From positions 1,178,001 through 1,242,000 of the forward strand of contig NZ_SPUI01000003.1 of assembly GCF_004522095.1 (NCBI RefSeq): 64,000 nucleotides of DNA, in the 5' to 3' direction. The first letter of the stretch is position 1; each line of letters begins with the position of its first letter. A program made the position numbers and the translations under genes. Shown here piece after piece: positions 1 to 9,186 of the stretch. The notes beneath the pieces are model-generated. The model did no database searches. It was not told the origin of the DNA and saw only the letters and a list, made by a program, of their open reading frames with translations. The stretch is from Nocardioides sp. 503. GTDB taxonomy: Bacteria > Actinomycetota > Actinomycetes > Propionibacteriales > Nocardioidaceae.

Positions 1-2
1 CG

Positions 3-650
3 CAGTGCGCGATCGACGCGGGCGTCGCCTTCGTCAACGCCCTGCCCGTCTTCATCGCCTCCGACCCGGTCTGGGCCAAGAAGTTCGAGGACGCCGGCGT
101 CCCGATCGTCGGTGACGACATCAAGTCGCAGGTCGGCGCGACCATCACGCACCGCGTGATGGCCAAGCTGTTCGAGGACCGCGGCGTGGCGCTGGACCGC
201 ACCTACCAGCTCAACGTCGGCGGCAACATGGACTTCAAGAACATGCTCGAGCGCGACCGCCTGGAGTCCAAGAAGGTCTCCAAGACCCAGGCCGTGACGT
301 CCAACCTCGCGGGCTCGCTCTCGGGCAAGATCCACGACCGCAACGTCCACATCGGCCCCTCGGACTACGTCCAGTGGCTCGACGACCGCAAGTGGGCCTA
401 CGTCCGCCTCGAGGGTCGCGCGTTCGGCGACGTCCCGCTCAACCTCGAGTACAAGCTCGAGGTCTGGGACTCCCCCAACTCCGCCGGCATCATCATCGAC
501 GCGATCCGCGCCGCCAAGATCGCCAAGGACCGCGGCATCGGGGGCCCGATCATCTCGGCGTCGTCGTACCTCATGAAGTCCCCGCCGGTCCAGCTCAACG
601 ACGACGAGGGCCGCCGCCGCGTCGAGGCCTTCATCGCCGGCGAGGAGTGA
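3..650 (+). CDS. ino1: Inositol-3-phosphate synthase, C-terminal part (partial)
   Basis: The frame is open from the first bases, so the N-terminus and the Rossmann fold lie outside the window. About 215 residues remain. Motifs typical of actinobacterial myo-inositol-1-phosphate synthase are visible: [14 protein letters not shown], then [12 protein letters not shown] and [14 protein letters not shown], and near the end [15 protein letters not shown]. The enzyme converts glucose-6-phosphate to inositol-1-phosphate in the cytoplasm, feeding phosphatidylinositol and mycothiol synthesis in Actinobacteria. It ends in TGA and is followed by a strong hairpin. Identity is confident; only the length is incomplete. 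Confidence 0.93.
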   Translation, partial: QCAIDAGVAFVNALPVFIASDPVWAKKFEDAGVPIVGDDIKSQVGATITHRVMAKLFEDRGVALDRTYQLNVGGNMDFKNMLERDRLESKKVSKTQAVTSNLAGSLSGKIHDRNVHIGPSDYVQWLDDRKWAYVRLEGRAFGDVPLNLEYKLEVWDSPNSAGIIIDAIRAAKIAKDRGIGGPIISASSYLMKSPPVQLNDDEGRRRVEAFIAGEE

Positions 651-685
651 CCTTTTCGTCACCCTGCACAACGTGAACGCCCGCC

Positions 686-712
686 GACCCGCCAGAGATC
701 CTCTGGCGGGTC
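686..712. terminator. Hairpin terminator after ino1
   Basis: A perfect 12-bp inverted repeat (gacccgccagag / ctctggcgggtc) with a 3-nt loop begins 35 bases after the ino1 stop codon. It has no long T tract, as is usual for terminators in high-GC Actinobacteria. Confidence 0.75.
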
Positions 713-733
713 GGTGTCATTTCGGCGGCTCCT

Positions 734-802
734 CGGGATAGTCCCTCACAAATTCGTGGCTGAGAGCCTTCTCGAACCACGCTGAGGTGAGGGACTATCC
801 CG
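734..802. repeat. Long inverted repeat at a convergent junction
   Basis: Arms of 16 bp (734-749 and 787-802, cgggatagtccctcac and its complement) enclose a 37-nt loop that holds a smaller cgtgg/ccacg stem. It lies between the converging ino1 and PLP-enzyme genes and reads as a terminator from both sides. Related arms with the tagtccct core occur at 15055-15117, 43717-43779 and 48841-48902. Confidence 0.75.
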
Positions 803-811
803 ACGGACGGC

Positions 812-1768
812 TCAGCGCGGGCCGTGGGTGTTGAGCCAGAGGACGGGACCCTCGAGGGCGTTCCCCAGCTCGCGGATGGCGGCGAGGGACTTGCCGGTGT
901 AGACGGGCTCCAGGGTGAGGCCGGCCTCGCGGGCGGCGGCCACCTCCGCGAGCGACGCCGGCGTCGGGTCGCCGTAGGTCTCGCCGAGCCAGTCGGGGCG
1001 CAGGTCGAAGTCGGCCGCGCCCAGGTCGGGTACGTCGGACAGCCCGCGGTCGCGCAGGAGGTCGGCCGTGCGGCGGCTCAGCCGGGCCATCGAGGCGGCG
1101 TCGAGGCGGAGCATGTCGTTGACGACCGCGCCGAGCACGCGGGTGCGCAGGCCGGCGATCCGCAGGCCCAGCGTCAGCCCCGTGACCGTGCCGCCGGAGC
1201 CGACGGGCACCACCACGGTCGCCGGCTCGGGCAGGTCGCCCGAGGCGACCTGGGCGGCGATCTCGGGGGCGACGTCGACGTAGGCAAGGGTGCCGAAGGC
1301 GTTGGAGCCGCCGGCGGGGAGGTACCACGGGCGGTGGCGCAGCAGCAGCCACGGCGCGGCCAGCTTGAGGCGGCGGGTGGAGGGGTAGCGGTGCAGCTCG
1401 GCCCCGGACGCCGACAGCCGCGCCAGCTGGTCGCGCACGTGGTCGTCCTCGGGCTGGTCGACCAGCCCGAGCACCGTCCGCAGCCCGTGCTCGCGGCCGT
1501 AGAGCGCGCACGCGAGGCCCCAGTGGGTGCCGATGCCGCCGACGGTGAAGAGCGTGCGCACCCCGCGCCGCTGCGCCTCGGGGATGATCCACTCCAGCTT
1601 GCGGACCTTGTTGCCGCCCCATGCGCCGTCGCCGAAGACCGACTCGTCCTTGAGCCAGACCTCGGGCGCGAAGCCGAGGTCGAGCGGGCGCACCGGGGTC
1701 GGCGCCCGGCCGAGCGAGACGTGCCCGAGTCCGGGCACGAGCTCCGCCAGCCGGGCGCCGGGGCTCAC
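812..1768 (-). CDS. PLP-dependent deaminase/desulfhydrase (ACC deaminase / D-cysteine desulfhydrase family)
   Basis: A 318-residue fold-type II PLP enzyme. The motif GGNKVRKLEW near residues 51-60 contains the lysine expected to bind PLP, and a glycine-rich phosphate loop (VGSGGTVTGL) appears in the middle. Members deaminate small amino acids such as D-cysteine or 1-aminocyclopropane-1-carboxylate. The two activities cannot be told apart by eye, so no gene symbol is given. The start is a GTG overlapping the stop of the upstream cca gene (GTGA), implying translational coupling. A CCA-adding enzyme as operon partner gives no functional hint. Confidence 0.85.
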   Translation of the reverse strand: MSPGARLAELVPGLGHVSLGRAPTPVRPLDLGFAPEVWLKDESVFGDGAWGGNKVRKLEWIIPEAQRRGVRTLFTVGGIGTHWGLACALYGREHGLRTVLGLVDQPEDDHVRDQLARLSASGAELHRYPSTRRLKLAAPWLLLRHRPWYLPAGGSNAFGTLAYVDVAPEIAAQVASGDLPEPATVVVPVGSGGTVTGLTLGLRIAGLRTRVLGAVVNDMLRLDAASMARLSRRTADLLRDRGLSDVPDLGAADFDLRPDWLGETYGDPTPASLAEVAAAREAGLTLEPVYTGKSLAAIRELGNALEGPVLWLNTHGPR

Positions 1769-3210
1769 CGCGAGGCCCACCACGCCAGCAGGGCCGCTCG
1801 TGCCTCGTCCTCGCCCATCGGGCCGCGGTCCATGCGCAGCTCGAGCAGGTGGTGGTAGGCCTCGCCGACCTCGCGCCCGGGGGCGATGCCGAGGATCTCC
1901 ATGATCTGGTTGCCGTCGAGGTCGGGCCGGATCGAGCCGAGCTCCTCCTCCTCCGAGAGCCGCGCGATGCGCTCCTCGAGGGCGTCGTAGGTGCGCCGCA
2001 GCCGCTCGGCCTTGCGCTGGTTGCGCGTGGTGCAGTCGGCGCGGGTCAGCACGTGCAGCCGCTCGAGCTGGTCGCCGGCGTCGCGCACGTAGCGACGTAC
2101 GGCGGAGTCGGTCCACTCGCCGTTGCCGTAGCCGTGGAAGCGCAGGTGCAGCTCCACGAGCTTGCTGACGGCCTCGACCTCGTCGTTGCTGAACTTGAGC
2201 GCCTTCATCCGCTTGCGGGTCAGCTTGGCGCCGACCACGTCGTGGTGGTGGAAGGTGACGGTGCCGTCGTCGACGAAGCGGCGGGTGCGCGGCTTGCCGA
2301 CGTCGTGCATGAGCGCGGCGAAGCGCGAGACGAAGTCGGGCTCGCCGCCGAGGCGGTCCTCGAGGTCGATGGCCTGCTCGAGCACGGTGAGGGTGTGCTC
2401 GTAGACGTCCTTGTGCCGGTGGTGCTCGTCGCGCTCCAGCGCCAGCGCCGGCAGCTCGGGCAGCACGCGGGCGGCCAGGCCGGTCTCGACGAGCAGGGTC
2501 AGCCCCAGGCGGGGGTACGGCGCACAGACGAGCTTGACCAGCTCGTCGCGCACGCGCTCGGCGGAGATGATGTCGATCCGCTCGGCCATGGCCGTCATGG
2601 CGGCCACGACCTCCGGGGCGACGGTGAAGCCGAGCTGGGCGGCGAAGCGGGCCGCGCGCATCATCCGCAGCGGGTCGTCGGAGAAGGAGTCCTCGGGCCG
2701 CCCCGGGGTGCGCAGCACGCGGTGGGCCAGGTCGACGACGCCGCCGTAGGGGTCCTCGAGCTCGCGCCCGGGGACCTGCACGGCCATCGCGTTGACGGTG
2801 AAGTCGCGCCGGCCGAGGTCGCCGTCGAGGGAGTCGCCGAAGTCGACCGTGGGCTTGCGCGAGGTGGGGTCGTAGACCTCCGAGCGGTACGTCGTCACCT
2901 CGACGACCCACTCGCCCTTGCGGCAGCCGATCGTCCCGAACGCCCGGCCCATGTCCCACAGCGCGTCGCCCCAGCCCTTGAGCAGCCGCTCGGTCTCCTC
3001 GGGGCGGGCCGAGGTGGCGAAGTCCAGGTCGTGGTGGGCGCGGCCCAGCATCGCGTCGCGCACGGGGCCGCCGACCAGGGCCAGCTCGTGCCCGGCGTCG
3101 GTGAAGAGCCGTCCGAGGTCGTCGATGACCGGTGACATCCGGTCGAGCTCGTCGGCGACGGCGCGCTGGACGTCGGCCAGGCGCAGGGTCGGGAGCGGGG
3201 CTTCGGGCAC
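1765..3210 (-). CDS. cca: CCA tRNA nucleotidyltransferase
   Basis: A 481-residue class II CCA-adding enzyme (called pcnA in Mycobacterium). The N-terminal nucleotidyltransferase head shows LVGGPVRD near residue 46 and the DLDFAT metal-binding motif near 61; RRDFTVNAMA follows. The C-terminal half carries an HD domain (HRHKDVYEHT, LMHDVGKP, FHHHD). It repairs or completes the CCA 3' end of tRNAs. Location at the edge of the conserved origin block agrees with Mycobacterium. The GTG start has no clear ribosome site, but TAGACT (complement of 3219-3224) lies 8 nt upstream, so a leaderless or near-leaderless mRNA is likely. Confidence 0.95.
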   Translation of the reverse strand: MPEAPLPTLRLADVQRAVADELDRMSPVIDDLGRLFTDAGHELALVGGPVRDAMLGRAHHDLDFATSARPEETERLLKGWGDALWDMGRAFGTIGCRKGEWVVEVTTYRSEVYDPTSRKPTVDFGDSLDGDLGRRDFTVNAMAVQVPGRELEDPYGGVVDLAHRVLRTPGRPEDSFSDDPLRMMRAARFAAQLGFTVAPEVVAAMTAMAERIDIISAERVRDELVKLVCAPYPRLGLTLLVETGLAARVLPELPALALERDEHHRHKDVYEHTLTVLEQAIDLEDRLGGEPDFVSRFAALMHDVGKPRTRRFVDDGTVTFHHHDVVGAKLTRKRMKALKFSNDEVEAVSKLVELHLRFHGYGNGEWTDSAVRRYVRDAGDQLERLHVLTRADCTTRNQRKAERLRRTYDALEERIARLSEEEELGSIRPDLDGNQIMEILGIAPGREVGEAYHHLLELRMDRGPMGEDEARAALLAWWASR

Positions 3211-3231
3211 GACCCACGAGTCTAGTGCGTG

Positions 3232-3254
3232 CCGACGGGGCCCGGCCCCGTCGG
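3232..3254. promoter_or_regulatory. 23-bp palindrome in the cca/DUF6049 divergent promoter region
   Basis: Perfect 11-bp arms (ccgacggggcc / ggccccgtcgg) around a single C lie in the 80-bp gap between two divergent genes. It could be an operator shared by both promoters or simply a stable hairpin. Only the symmetry is seen. Confidence 0.45.
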
Positions 3255-3290
3255 TCGGACGGGACGACCGGCGGCCGATAGGCTCGCCCG

Positions 3291-5513
3291 GTGGTCCGGT
3301 CTTCCCTGCGTGTGCGCGCCCTCGGGGCCACGCTGGGGGCGGCGGCGTGCCTGGCGCCCACCCTGGCGGCCGCGCCGGCCGTCGCGTCGGCGACCGCAGG
3401 ACCGACGGCCGCGAGCCTGAGGGCGCGGCCGCTGTCGAGCGCGACCGCGGCGCCGTCGCGCGCCGAGGAGACCGAGCCGCTCAGCATCGTCCTCGACGAC
3501 GTCAGCCCCTCGGCCGTGCCGCGGCAGGGCCCGATCGTGGTCACCGGCACGGTCACCAACGTCGACACCGAGACCTGGTCCGCGGTCAACCTCTACCCCT
3601 TCTTCGGCCGCGAGCCGATGCGTACCGCCGCCGCCCTGGAGGCCGCGACGAGGGTGCCGGTCGACCAGGCCGTCGGCGAGCGGCTCACCGACCGCGGCCC
3701 CCTGGACAGCGTCGCGGAGCTGGCGCCGGGGCAGTCCTACGACTTCACGATCACCGTGCGCCGCAGCGACTACGAGCTGCCGGCGCGCGGGGTCTACTGG
3801 TTCGGCGTGCACGCCCTCGCCGAGGGCCCGCTGCCCCGCGACGACGTCGCCGAGGGCCGCGCCCGCACCCTGCTCCCCTACGTGCCCGAGCGCCTCGAGG
3901 GGTCCGTCGAGACCGCCGTCGTGGTGCCCCTGCGGCGCTTCATCGACTACGCCGCCGACGGGTCCCTGGCCGACGTGGAGTCCTGGCGCGAGACCCTCGA
4001 CGACGGCGGGCGGCTGCGCGGGCGGCTCGACCTGGGCGCCGCCTCCGGCGCGACGCCGATCACCTGGCTGATCGACCCCGCGCTGCTGGACGCCGTACGC
4101 CGGCTCTCGCTCGGCAACCCGCCCCGCTCGCTGGAGCCGACGCAGCCGCCCGGCGAGGGCGAGGAGCCCGAGGACGGCGAGCCCACGCCGTCGGAGACGA
4201 TCAGCCCCGAGGAGCAGGAGCCCGAGGCCGACGACGAGGAGCTCACCCCGCAGGCCGCCCAGCTGGCCCGAGTGGCGACCGACTGGCTCTCCGACCTGCG
4301 CGAGGCGGTCGCGGGCGACCAGGTCCTCACGCTGCCCTACGGCGACATCGACGTCGCCGGCGCCGCCCGCCACGACCCCGAGCTCGTCGACCTCGCCGTG
4401 CGCCGCGAGGGGGTGGTCCTCCCGTCGTGGGGCGTCTCCGGCTCCCCGGCCATGGGCTCCCCGGGCGGCTACCTCGACACCGACGGCATCGCCCTCGCGG
4501 CGCCCGGCACCACGGTGCTGGTCTCCGACCGGATGTTCGCCACCGACCCGCCCGCGGTCGTCACCACCGGCGAGCAGCGCCTCGTGGTCACCTCCAGCGG
4601 CGCCGCGGCCGGGGGCCCGCTCCCGGGACCGCGCCTGTCGTCGGTGGCCGTCCGCCAGCGCCTGCTCAGCGAGGCCGCCGTCCGGTTCCTCTCGCGCGCG
4701 CCCCGGCCCCTGGTGATGGTGCTCCCGCCGCAGTGGAACCCCGACGACGCCGACGGCTTCTTCGACGCCCTCGACGCCGACTGGCTCGACCTCACCACGG
4801 TCGCCGACGTGGCCGACGGCCCCGCCGGCACCGTCGAGGCCGACCGCCTCTCCTACCCCCGGCGCGAGGTCGAGAGCGAGCTCGACGGCGCCGCCTTCAG
4901 CGCCGTACGCCGCCTGGCACGCGACGGCGAGACCCTGCAGAACCTGCTCACGCGCAACGACCAGGTGGCCGGGGTCGTGCTCAACCAGGCCCTCGCCGGC
5001 GCGTCCTACAGCGCCCGGCTGGCGCCCAGCACCGCGCTCTCCTCGATGACCTCGTCCCGGCGGTGGATCGACGACCAGCTCGGCGCCGTGCACGTCGACG
5101 GCCCCACCGGCGTCACGCTCTCCGGCGGCAGCGGCAACTTCGCCGCCACCGTCACCAACACCCTCGACGAGCCCGTCACCGTCGTGGTGAGCGCGACCAG
5201 CGACGCCCAGGTCGACCTGGGCGACTCCGAGCCGCAGCTGCTCGGGGCCGGCAGCAGCGCCACGGTCCTGCTCCCGGTGCACCGGCTGCGCCAGGGCGTG
5301 CACCAGGTGACGCTGCGCGCCGTCGACGCCGAGGGCAACCCGCTCGGCTCGGCCGACTCCTTCCCGATGCGCTCTGCCCAGGTCAGCACGGTCATCTGGG
5401 TGATCCTGGCGACCGGGTCCTCGATCCTGTTCCTCGCCATCGCCGTGCGCCTCGTGCGGCGCTTCCGCCACCGTCACGACCCCGTGGCGGCCGACGCGGC
5501 GGAGCCGGCGTGA
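3291..5513 (+). CDS. DUF6049 family secreted/membrane-anchored protein
   Basis: A 740-residue envelope protein of unknown biochemical function, positionally equivalent to Rv3909 just upstream of murJ. An N-terminal signal peptide (basic start, then an Ala/Leu-rich stretch ending near ASA) precedes a large extracytoplasmic region with an acidic Glu/Pro-rich linker around residues 280-320. A single membrane span (VSTVIWVILATGSSILFLAI) near the C-terminus is followed by an Arg/His-rich cytoplasmic tail. The GTG start sits 6 nt after TAGGCT (3279-3284), consistent with a leaderless transcript. Its stop overlaps the murJ start (GTGA), so it probably works with lipid II export or wall assembly; that role is inferred from neighbourhood. 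Confidence 0.85.
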   Translation: MVRSSLRVRALGATLGAAACLAPTLAAAPAVASATAGPTAASLRARPLSSATAAPSRAEETEPLSIVLDDVSPSAVPRQGPIVVTGTVTNVDTETWSAVNLYPFFGREPMRTAAALEAATRVPVDQAVGERLTDRGPLDSVAELAPGQSYDFTITVRRSDYELPARGVYWFGVHALAEGPLPRDDVAEGRARTLLPYVPERLEGSVETAVVVPLRRFIDYAADGSLADVESWRETLDDGGRLRGRLDLGAASGATPITWLIDPALLDAVRRLSLGNPPRSLEPTQPPGEGEEPEDGEPTPSETISPEEQEPEADDEELTPQAAQLARVATDWLSDLREAVAGDQVLTLPYGDIDVAGAARHDPELVDLAVRREGVVLPSWGVSGSPAMGSPGGYLDTDGIALAAPGTTVLVSDRMFATDPPAVVTTGEQRLVVTSSGAAAGGPLPGPRLSSVAVRQRLLSEAAVRFLSRAPRPLVMVLPPQWNPDDADGFFDALDADWLDLTTVADVADGPAGTVEADRLSYPRREVESELDGAAFSAVRRLARDGETLQNLLTRNDQVAGVVLNQALAGASYSARLAPSTALSSMTSSRRWIDDQLGAVHVDGPTGVTLSGGSGNFAATVTNTLDEPVTVVVSATSDAQVDLGDSEPQLLGAGSSATVLLPVHRLRQGVHQVTLRAVDAEGNPLGSADSFPMRSAQVSTVIWVILATGSSILFLAIAVRLVRRFRHRHDPVAADAAEPA

Positions 5514-7165
5514 GCACCGCCGACGACCAGAAGGTGCTGGCCTCCAGCGCGGTGATGGCAGCCGGCACGATCGTGTCGCGCCTGAGCGGCTTCGTGCGGC
5601 TCAGCCTGCTGGCCGCGGCGCTCGGCGTCTCGGTGCACGCCGACCTGTTCACGATCGCCAACACGATCCCCAACATGCTCTACATCCTGCTGGCCGGCGG
5701 CGTGTTCAACGCCGTCCTCGTGCCCCAGCTGGTCCGGGCCATGAAGAACGACGCCGACGGCGGCGAGGCCTACACCAACCGGGTCATCACCCTGGCCGGG
5801 CTCTTCCTCGGCGTCGTGACCGTGCTGCTCGTCGCGGTGGCGCCCTGGGTGACCTCGCTGGTGCTCAGCTCGGAGTACGACGCACCGGCGCTCGCCGAGC
5901 AGCGGCAGTCGGCGATCGACTTCGCCCGCTTCTGCCTGCCGCAGGTCTTCTTCTACGGGATGTTCGTGCTCGTCGGGCAGGTCCTCAACTCACGCGGCCG
6001 GTTCGGCCCGATGATGTGGGCGCCCATCGCCAACAACGTGATCTCCGTGGCGGTGCTGGCGGTCTACCTCGTGGCGTTCGGGCCGGCCCGCGGGTCCGAG
6101 GTCTTCGGTGCCTTCACCCCCGGGCAGGAGGCGCTGCTCGGCATCGGCTCCACCCTCGGCATCGTCGCCCAGCTGCTGATCCTGGTGCCCTACCTCGCCA
6201 AGGCCGGCTTCCACTACCGGCCCCGCTTCGACTTCCGCAACGCCGGCCTGGGCCACACGCTGCGGCTGGGCATCTGGACGCTGCTGTTCGTGGTGGTCAA
6301 CCAGGCGGCGTACGTCGTGGTCGTCAAGCTCGCCAGCTCCGGCCCGGCCGAGGGCGGCCAGGGCACCGGCATCACGATCTACTCCTCGGCGTTCCTGATC
6401 ATGATGGTCCCGCACTCGATCATCACCGTCTCGCTGGCGACCGCGATCCTGCCCCGGCTGTCCGCGCGGGCCGCCGAGGCCGACCTGCCGGGCCTGGCGT
6501 CGTCGCTGTCGAGCACGCTGCGCTCGGCGATGGCCGTCGTGCTGCCCTTCGCCGCGCTGCTGCCGGTCATCGCGCACGACATCGCCCAGGTCGTGTGGGG
6601 GCACGGGGCGGCCGCCGACGACTTCCCGCGCTACGTGCCCACGCTCGGGCTGTTCGGGGCCGGCCTGGTCTTCTTCACCGTCCACTACCTGATGCTGCGC
6701 GGCTTCTACGCGCTCGAGGAGACCCGCACGGTCTTCTTCATCCAGTGCTCCGTGGCGCTGACCAACATCGTGGTCGCCGTCGTGCTGGTCGGGCGCACCG
6801 ACCCCGAGCACACGGCGCCCTCGCTGGTGCTGGCCTACACGGCGGCGTACGTCGTGGGCTCGGCGGTGTCCTTCGCCGTGCTGCGCCGGCGGCTCGGCGG
6901 CCTGGAGACGCCGCGCCTGCTGCGCTTCCTGGCCCAGCTGGTGCTCGCCGTGGCCGTCTCGACGGGGATCGCGCTCGCGGTGACCCTGGTCCTGCGCGGG
7001 CTGTCGGACACCCCGCCGTGGCCGGTGGCGGCCGCCCAGGCCGCGCTGGTCACAGGCATCGACGTCGTGCTCTTCGTGGTCCTGGCGCGGGTGCTGGGGC
7101 TGCGCGAGGTCACGTCGGTCATCGAAACGGTGACGCGCCGCCTGAGGCGCTCCCCGGCGGCGTGA
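5510..7165 (+). CDS. murJ: Lipid II flippase MurJ
   Basis: A 551-residue MOP-superfamily polytopic membrane protein with about 14 hydrophobic segments. Family signatures include AGTIVSRLSGFVR near the N-terminus, NTIPNMLYILLAGGVFNAVLVPQL, and RARLSARAAEAD-type cytoplasmic loops. It moves lipid-linked peptidoglycan precursor across the membrane. The GTG start overlaps the preceding stop (GTGA). Unlike mycobacterial MviN, the protein ends after the transporter domain; the pseudokinase that is fused there is encoded by the next gene here. Confidence 0.93.
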   Translation: MSTADDQKVLASSAVMAAGTIVSRLSGFVRLSLLAAALGVSVHADLFTIANTIPNMLYILLAGGVFNAVLVPQLVRAMKNDADGGEAYTNRVITLAGLFLGVVTVLLVAVAPWVTSLVLSSEYDAPALAEQRQSAIDFARFCLPQVFFYGMFVLVGQVLNSRGRFGPMMWAPIANNVISVAVLAVYLVAFGPARGSEVFGAFTPGQEALLGIGSTLGIVAQLLILVPYLAKAGFHYRPRFDFRNAGLGHTLRLGIWTLLFVVVNQAAYVVVVKLASSGPAEGGQGTGITIYSSAFLIMMVPHSIITVSLATAILPRLSARAAEADLPGLASSLSSTLRSAMAVVLPFAALLPVIAHDIAQVVWGHGAAADDFPRYVPTLGLFGAGLVFFTVHYLMLRGFYALEETRTVFFIQCSVALTNIVVAVVLVGRTDPEHTAPSLVLAYTAAYVVGSAVSFAVLRRRLGGLETPRLLRFLAQLVLAVAVSTGIALAVTLVLRGLSDTPPWPVAAAQAALVTGIDVVLFVVLARVLGLREVTSVIETVTRRLRRSPAA

Positions 7166-7248
7166 ACCGCCCTACGATGACGGGGACGTCAGCGACAGCA
7201 GGCCGAGCACCCGGGTCGACCGGGTCCGAGGGAGGTGGGGCAACCGCA

Positions 7249-9186
7249 GTGCCGCACACCATCCGGCCCGGCGACGTCCTCGCGGGCCGCTACCGGCTGG
7301 TCGACCTGCTCACCGAGAGCGGTGGCGGGCGGTTCTGGCGTGCCCACGACCGGGTGCTGCAGCGTCACGTCGCCCTGCACGTCATCCCCGCCGACGACCC
7401 CCGCGCCGAGGGCCTGCTCGAGGCCGCGCGGAGCTCGGCGGTGCTGCTGGACCGCCGCGTCCTGCGCGTGCTCGACGCCGAGACCCACGACGGGCTCTGC
7501 TACGTCGTCAACGAGTGGGGCTCGGGCACCTCGCTCGACATCCTGGTCACCAGCTCGGGCCCGATGGAGCCGCGCCGCGCCGCCTGGCTGGTCGCCGAGG
7601 TGGCCGACTCCATCGCGATGGCGCACGACGCCGGCGTCTCCCACGGGCGGCTGGTCCCCGAGAACGTCCTGGTCGACCGCACCGGCGAGATCCGGGTGAT
7701 CGGGCTCTCGGTCGACGCCGCGATGCACGGCCTGACCGGCTCGCGCGCCTCGACCGACGTCGCCGACCTCGCCGGCCTGCTCTACTGCGCGCTCACCGGC
7801 AAGTGGGCCGGGGTCTCCGCGTCGAGCGTGCCGCGCGCGCCGGCGGAAAGCGGCGAGGTGCTGCGCCCGCGGCAGGTCCGCGCGGGCATCCCCCGACCGC
7901 TCGACGCCCTGTGCGACGCGGTGCTGCACGTGCCCGGCTCGGCCGGCTCGCGCACCCGGGAGCTGGTGTCGGTGACGACGGCCCGCGAGATCAGCGCCTA
8001 CCTCAGCGACTTCGTGGGCGACCCGGCCGGCATCGCCGAGGAGCTGCTGGCCACGCTGCCGCGCCGCCGCGACGTCCCCGTGGTGCTGCCGGCCATGCCG
8101 GACGTGCCGGTGCGCGACAGCGGCGAGCAGCCCGCCGTACCGCGCGCTGAGGCGGAGGAGGCGGCGGAGGCTCCCGCGGCCGACGAGGAGGAGCCGGCGA
8201 CGAGCACCGGCCTGGACGCTCCCACCGCACCGCGCGTCGAGGCGCCGGAGCTGCCCACGCAGGCCGGCATGCCGATCTTCGACGACCAGTCCGACGACGT
8301 CTCGTGGCTCTCGGTGCGCGAGCAGCCGGCGCCCCCGCCCCCGCCGTTCGAGGAGCCGCCGGAGCGTCCGCTCTTCGCCCCCTCGCCGCCCAGCGGGACG
8401 CCGCTGCGCACCCCGCGACCGGGCAGCGCCGCCACCGACGCGGCCTCCGACTTCTGGCCGTGGGAGAGCACCGGCACCGGGGCCCCCGGGCAGCCGGGCA
8501 GCCACACGTCCGGCGGCACCGGCAGCGGGGTGATCCCGGCCGTGGACGACGAGCCGCCGCCGGGGCGCAGCTGGCTCCGGCTGGCGGCCGCGATCGCGGC
8601 CGGGCTGCTGCTCCTCGTGGCGCTCGTCGTCGCGTTCAACCTCGGCCGCGGCAAGAACGCCCTGGGCGGCGAGCCCGCCGACTCCGACCCCAGCCCGTCC
8701 ACCTCCTCGACGCCGAGCCCGTCGGCTCCGGCCGCCGCGCCGCTGGCCGGGCTGGTGGCCGACGACCTGGACCCCCAGGGCACGCCGGAGCGGGAGGAGA
8801 ACGGCGCCGACGTGGGGCTGGCCCTCGACGGCGACCCCGCGACCTCGTGGTCGACGTCCGGCTACGACCAGCAGCTCGGGCCCGGAGGCCTCAAGACCGG
8901 GGTCGGCCTGACCCTCGAGCTCGGAGGCGAGCACTCGGTGTCGTCGGTGCGGCTCACGCTGGCCGGCTCGCCGACCGGCGTCGCCCTCTACGTCGCCGAC
9001 GAGCGCCCCACGGACGTCGCGGACCTCACCCCCGTCGCCACCGCCACGGTCAAGGGCGAGACGGCGGCCATCAAGCTGCCGACGCCCACCACGGGCCGGT
9101 TCCTGGTCGTCTGGCTCACCGAGCTGCCGCGCGACGGGTCGCGCTTCCGCGGCCGCATCGCCGAGGTGGAGGTGCTGGGTGCCTGA
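7249..9186 (+). CDS. Membrane pseudokinase, MviN C-terminal-like
   Basis: A 645-residue protein with a cytoplasmic kinase-like fold, an acidic/proline-rich linker, one membrane span (about 440-465) and an extracellular F5/8C-like domain (ALDGDPATSWS). All catalytic signatures are lost: VAIK reads VALHV (His44), HRD reads HGR (132-134) and DFG reads GLS (152-154), while the PEN motif remains. Thus it should bind partners rather than phosphorylate. In Mycobacterium the same domains are fused to MurJ, where the phosphorylated pseudokinase recruits FhaA. GTG 7249 follows a GGAGGTGGGG stretch; GTG 7162 (overlapping the murJ stop) and ATG 7177 are alternative in-frame starts. Confidence 0.85.
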   Translation: MPHTIRPGDVLAGRYRLVDLLTESGGGRFWRAHDRVLQRHVALHVIPADDPRAEGLLEAARSSAVLLDRRVLRVLDAETHDGLCYVVNEWGSGTSLDILVTSSGPMEPRRAAWLVAEVADSIAMAHDAGVSHGRLVPENVLVDRTGEIRVIGLSVDAAMHGLTGSRASTDVADLAGLLYCALTGKWAGVSASSVPRAPAESGEVLRPRQVRAGIPRPLDALCDAVLHVPGSAGSRTRELVSVTTAREISAYLSDFVGDPAGIAEELLATLPRRRDVPVVLPAMPDVPVRDSGEQPAVPRAEAEEAAEAPAADEEEPATSTGLDAPTAPRVEAPELPTQAGMPIFDDQSDDVSWLSVREQPAPPPPPFEEPPERPLFAPSPPSGTPLRTPRPGSAATDAASDFWPWESTGTGAPGQPGSHTSGGTGSGVIPAVDDEPPPGRSWLRLAAAIAAGLLLLVALVVAFNLGRGKNALGGEPADSDPSPSTSSTPSPSAPAAAPLAGLVADDLDPQGTPEREENGADVGLALDGDPATSWSTSGYDQQLGPGGLKTGVGLTLELGGEHSVSSVRLTLAGSPTGVALYVADERPTDVADLTPVATATVKGETAAIKLPTPTTGRFLVVWLTELPRDGSRFRGRIAEVEVLGA

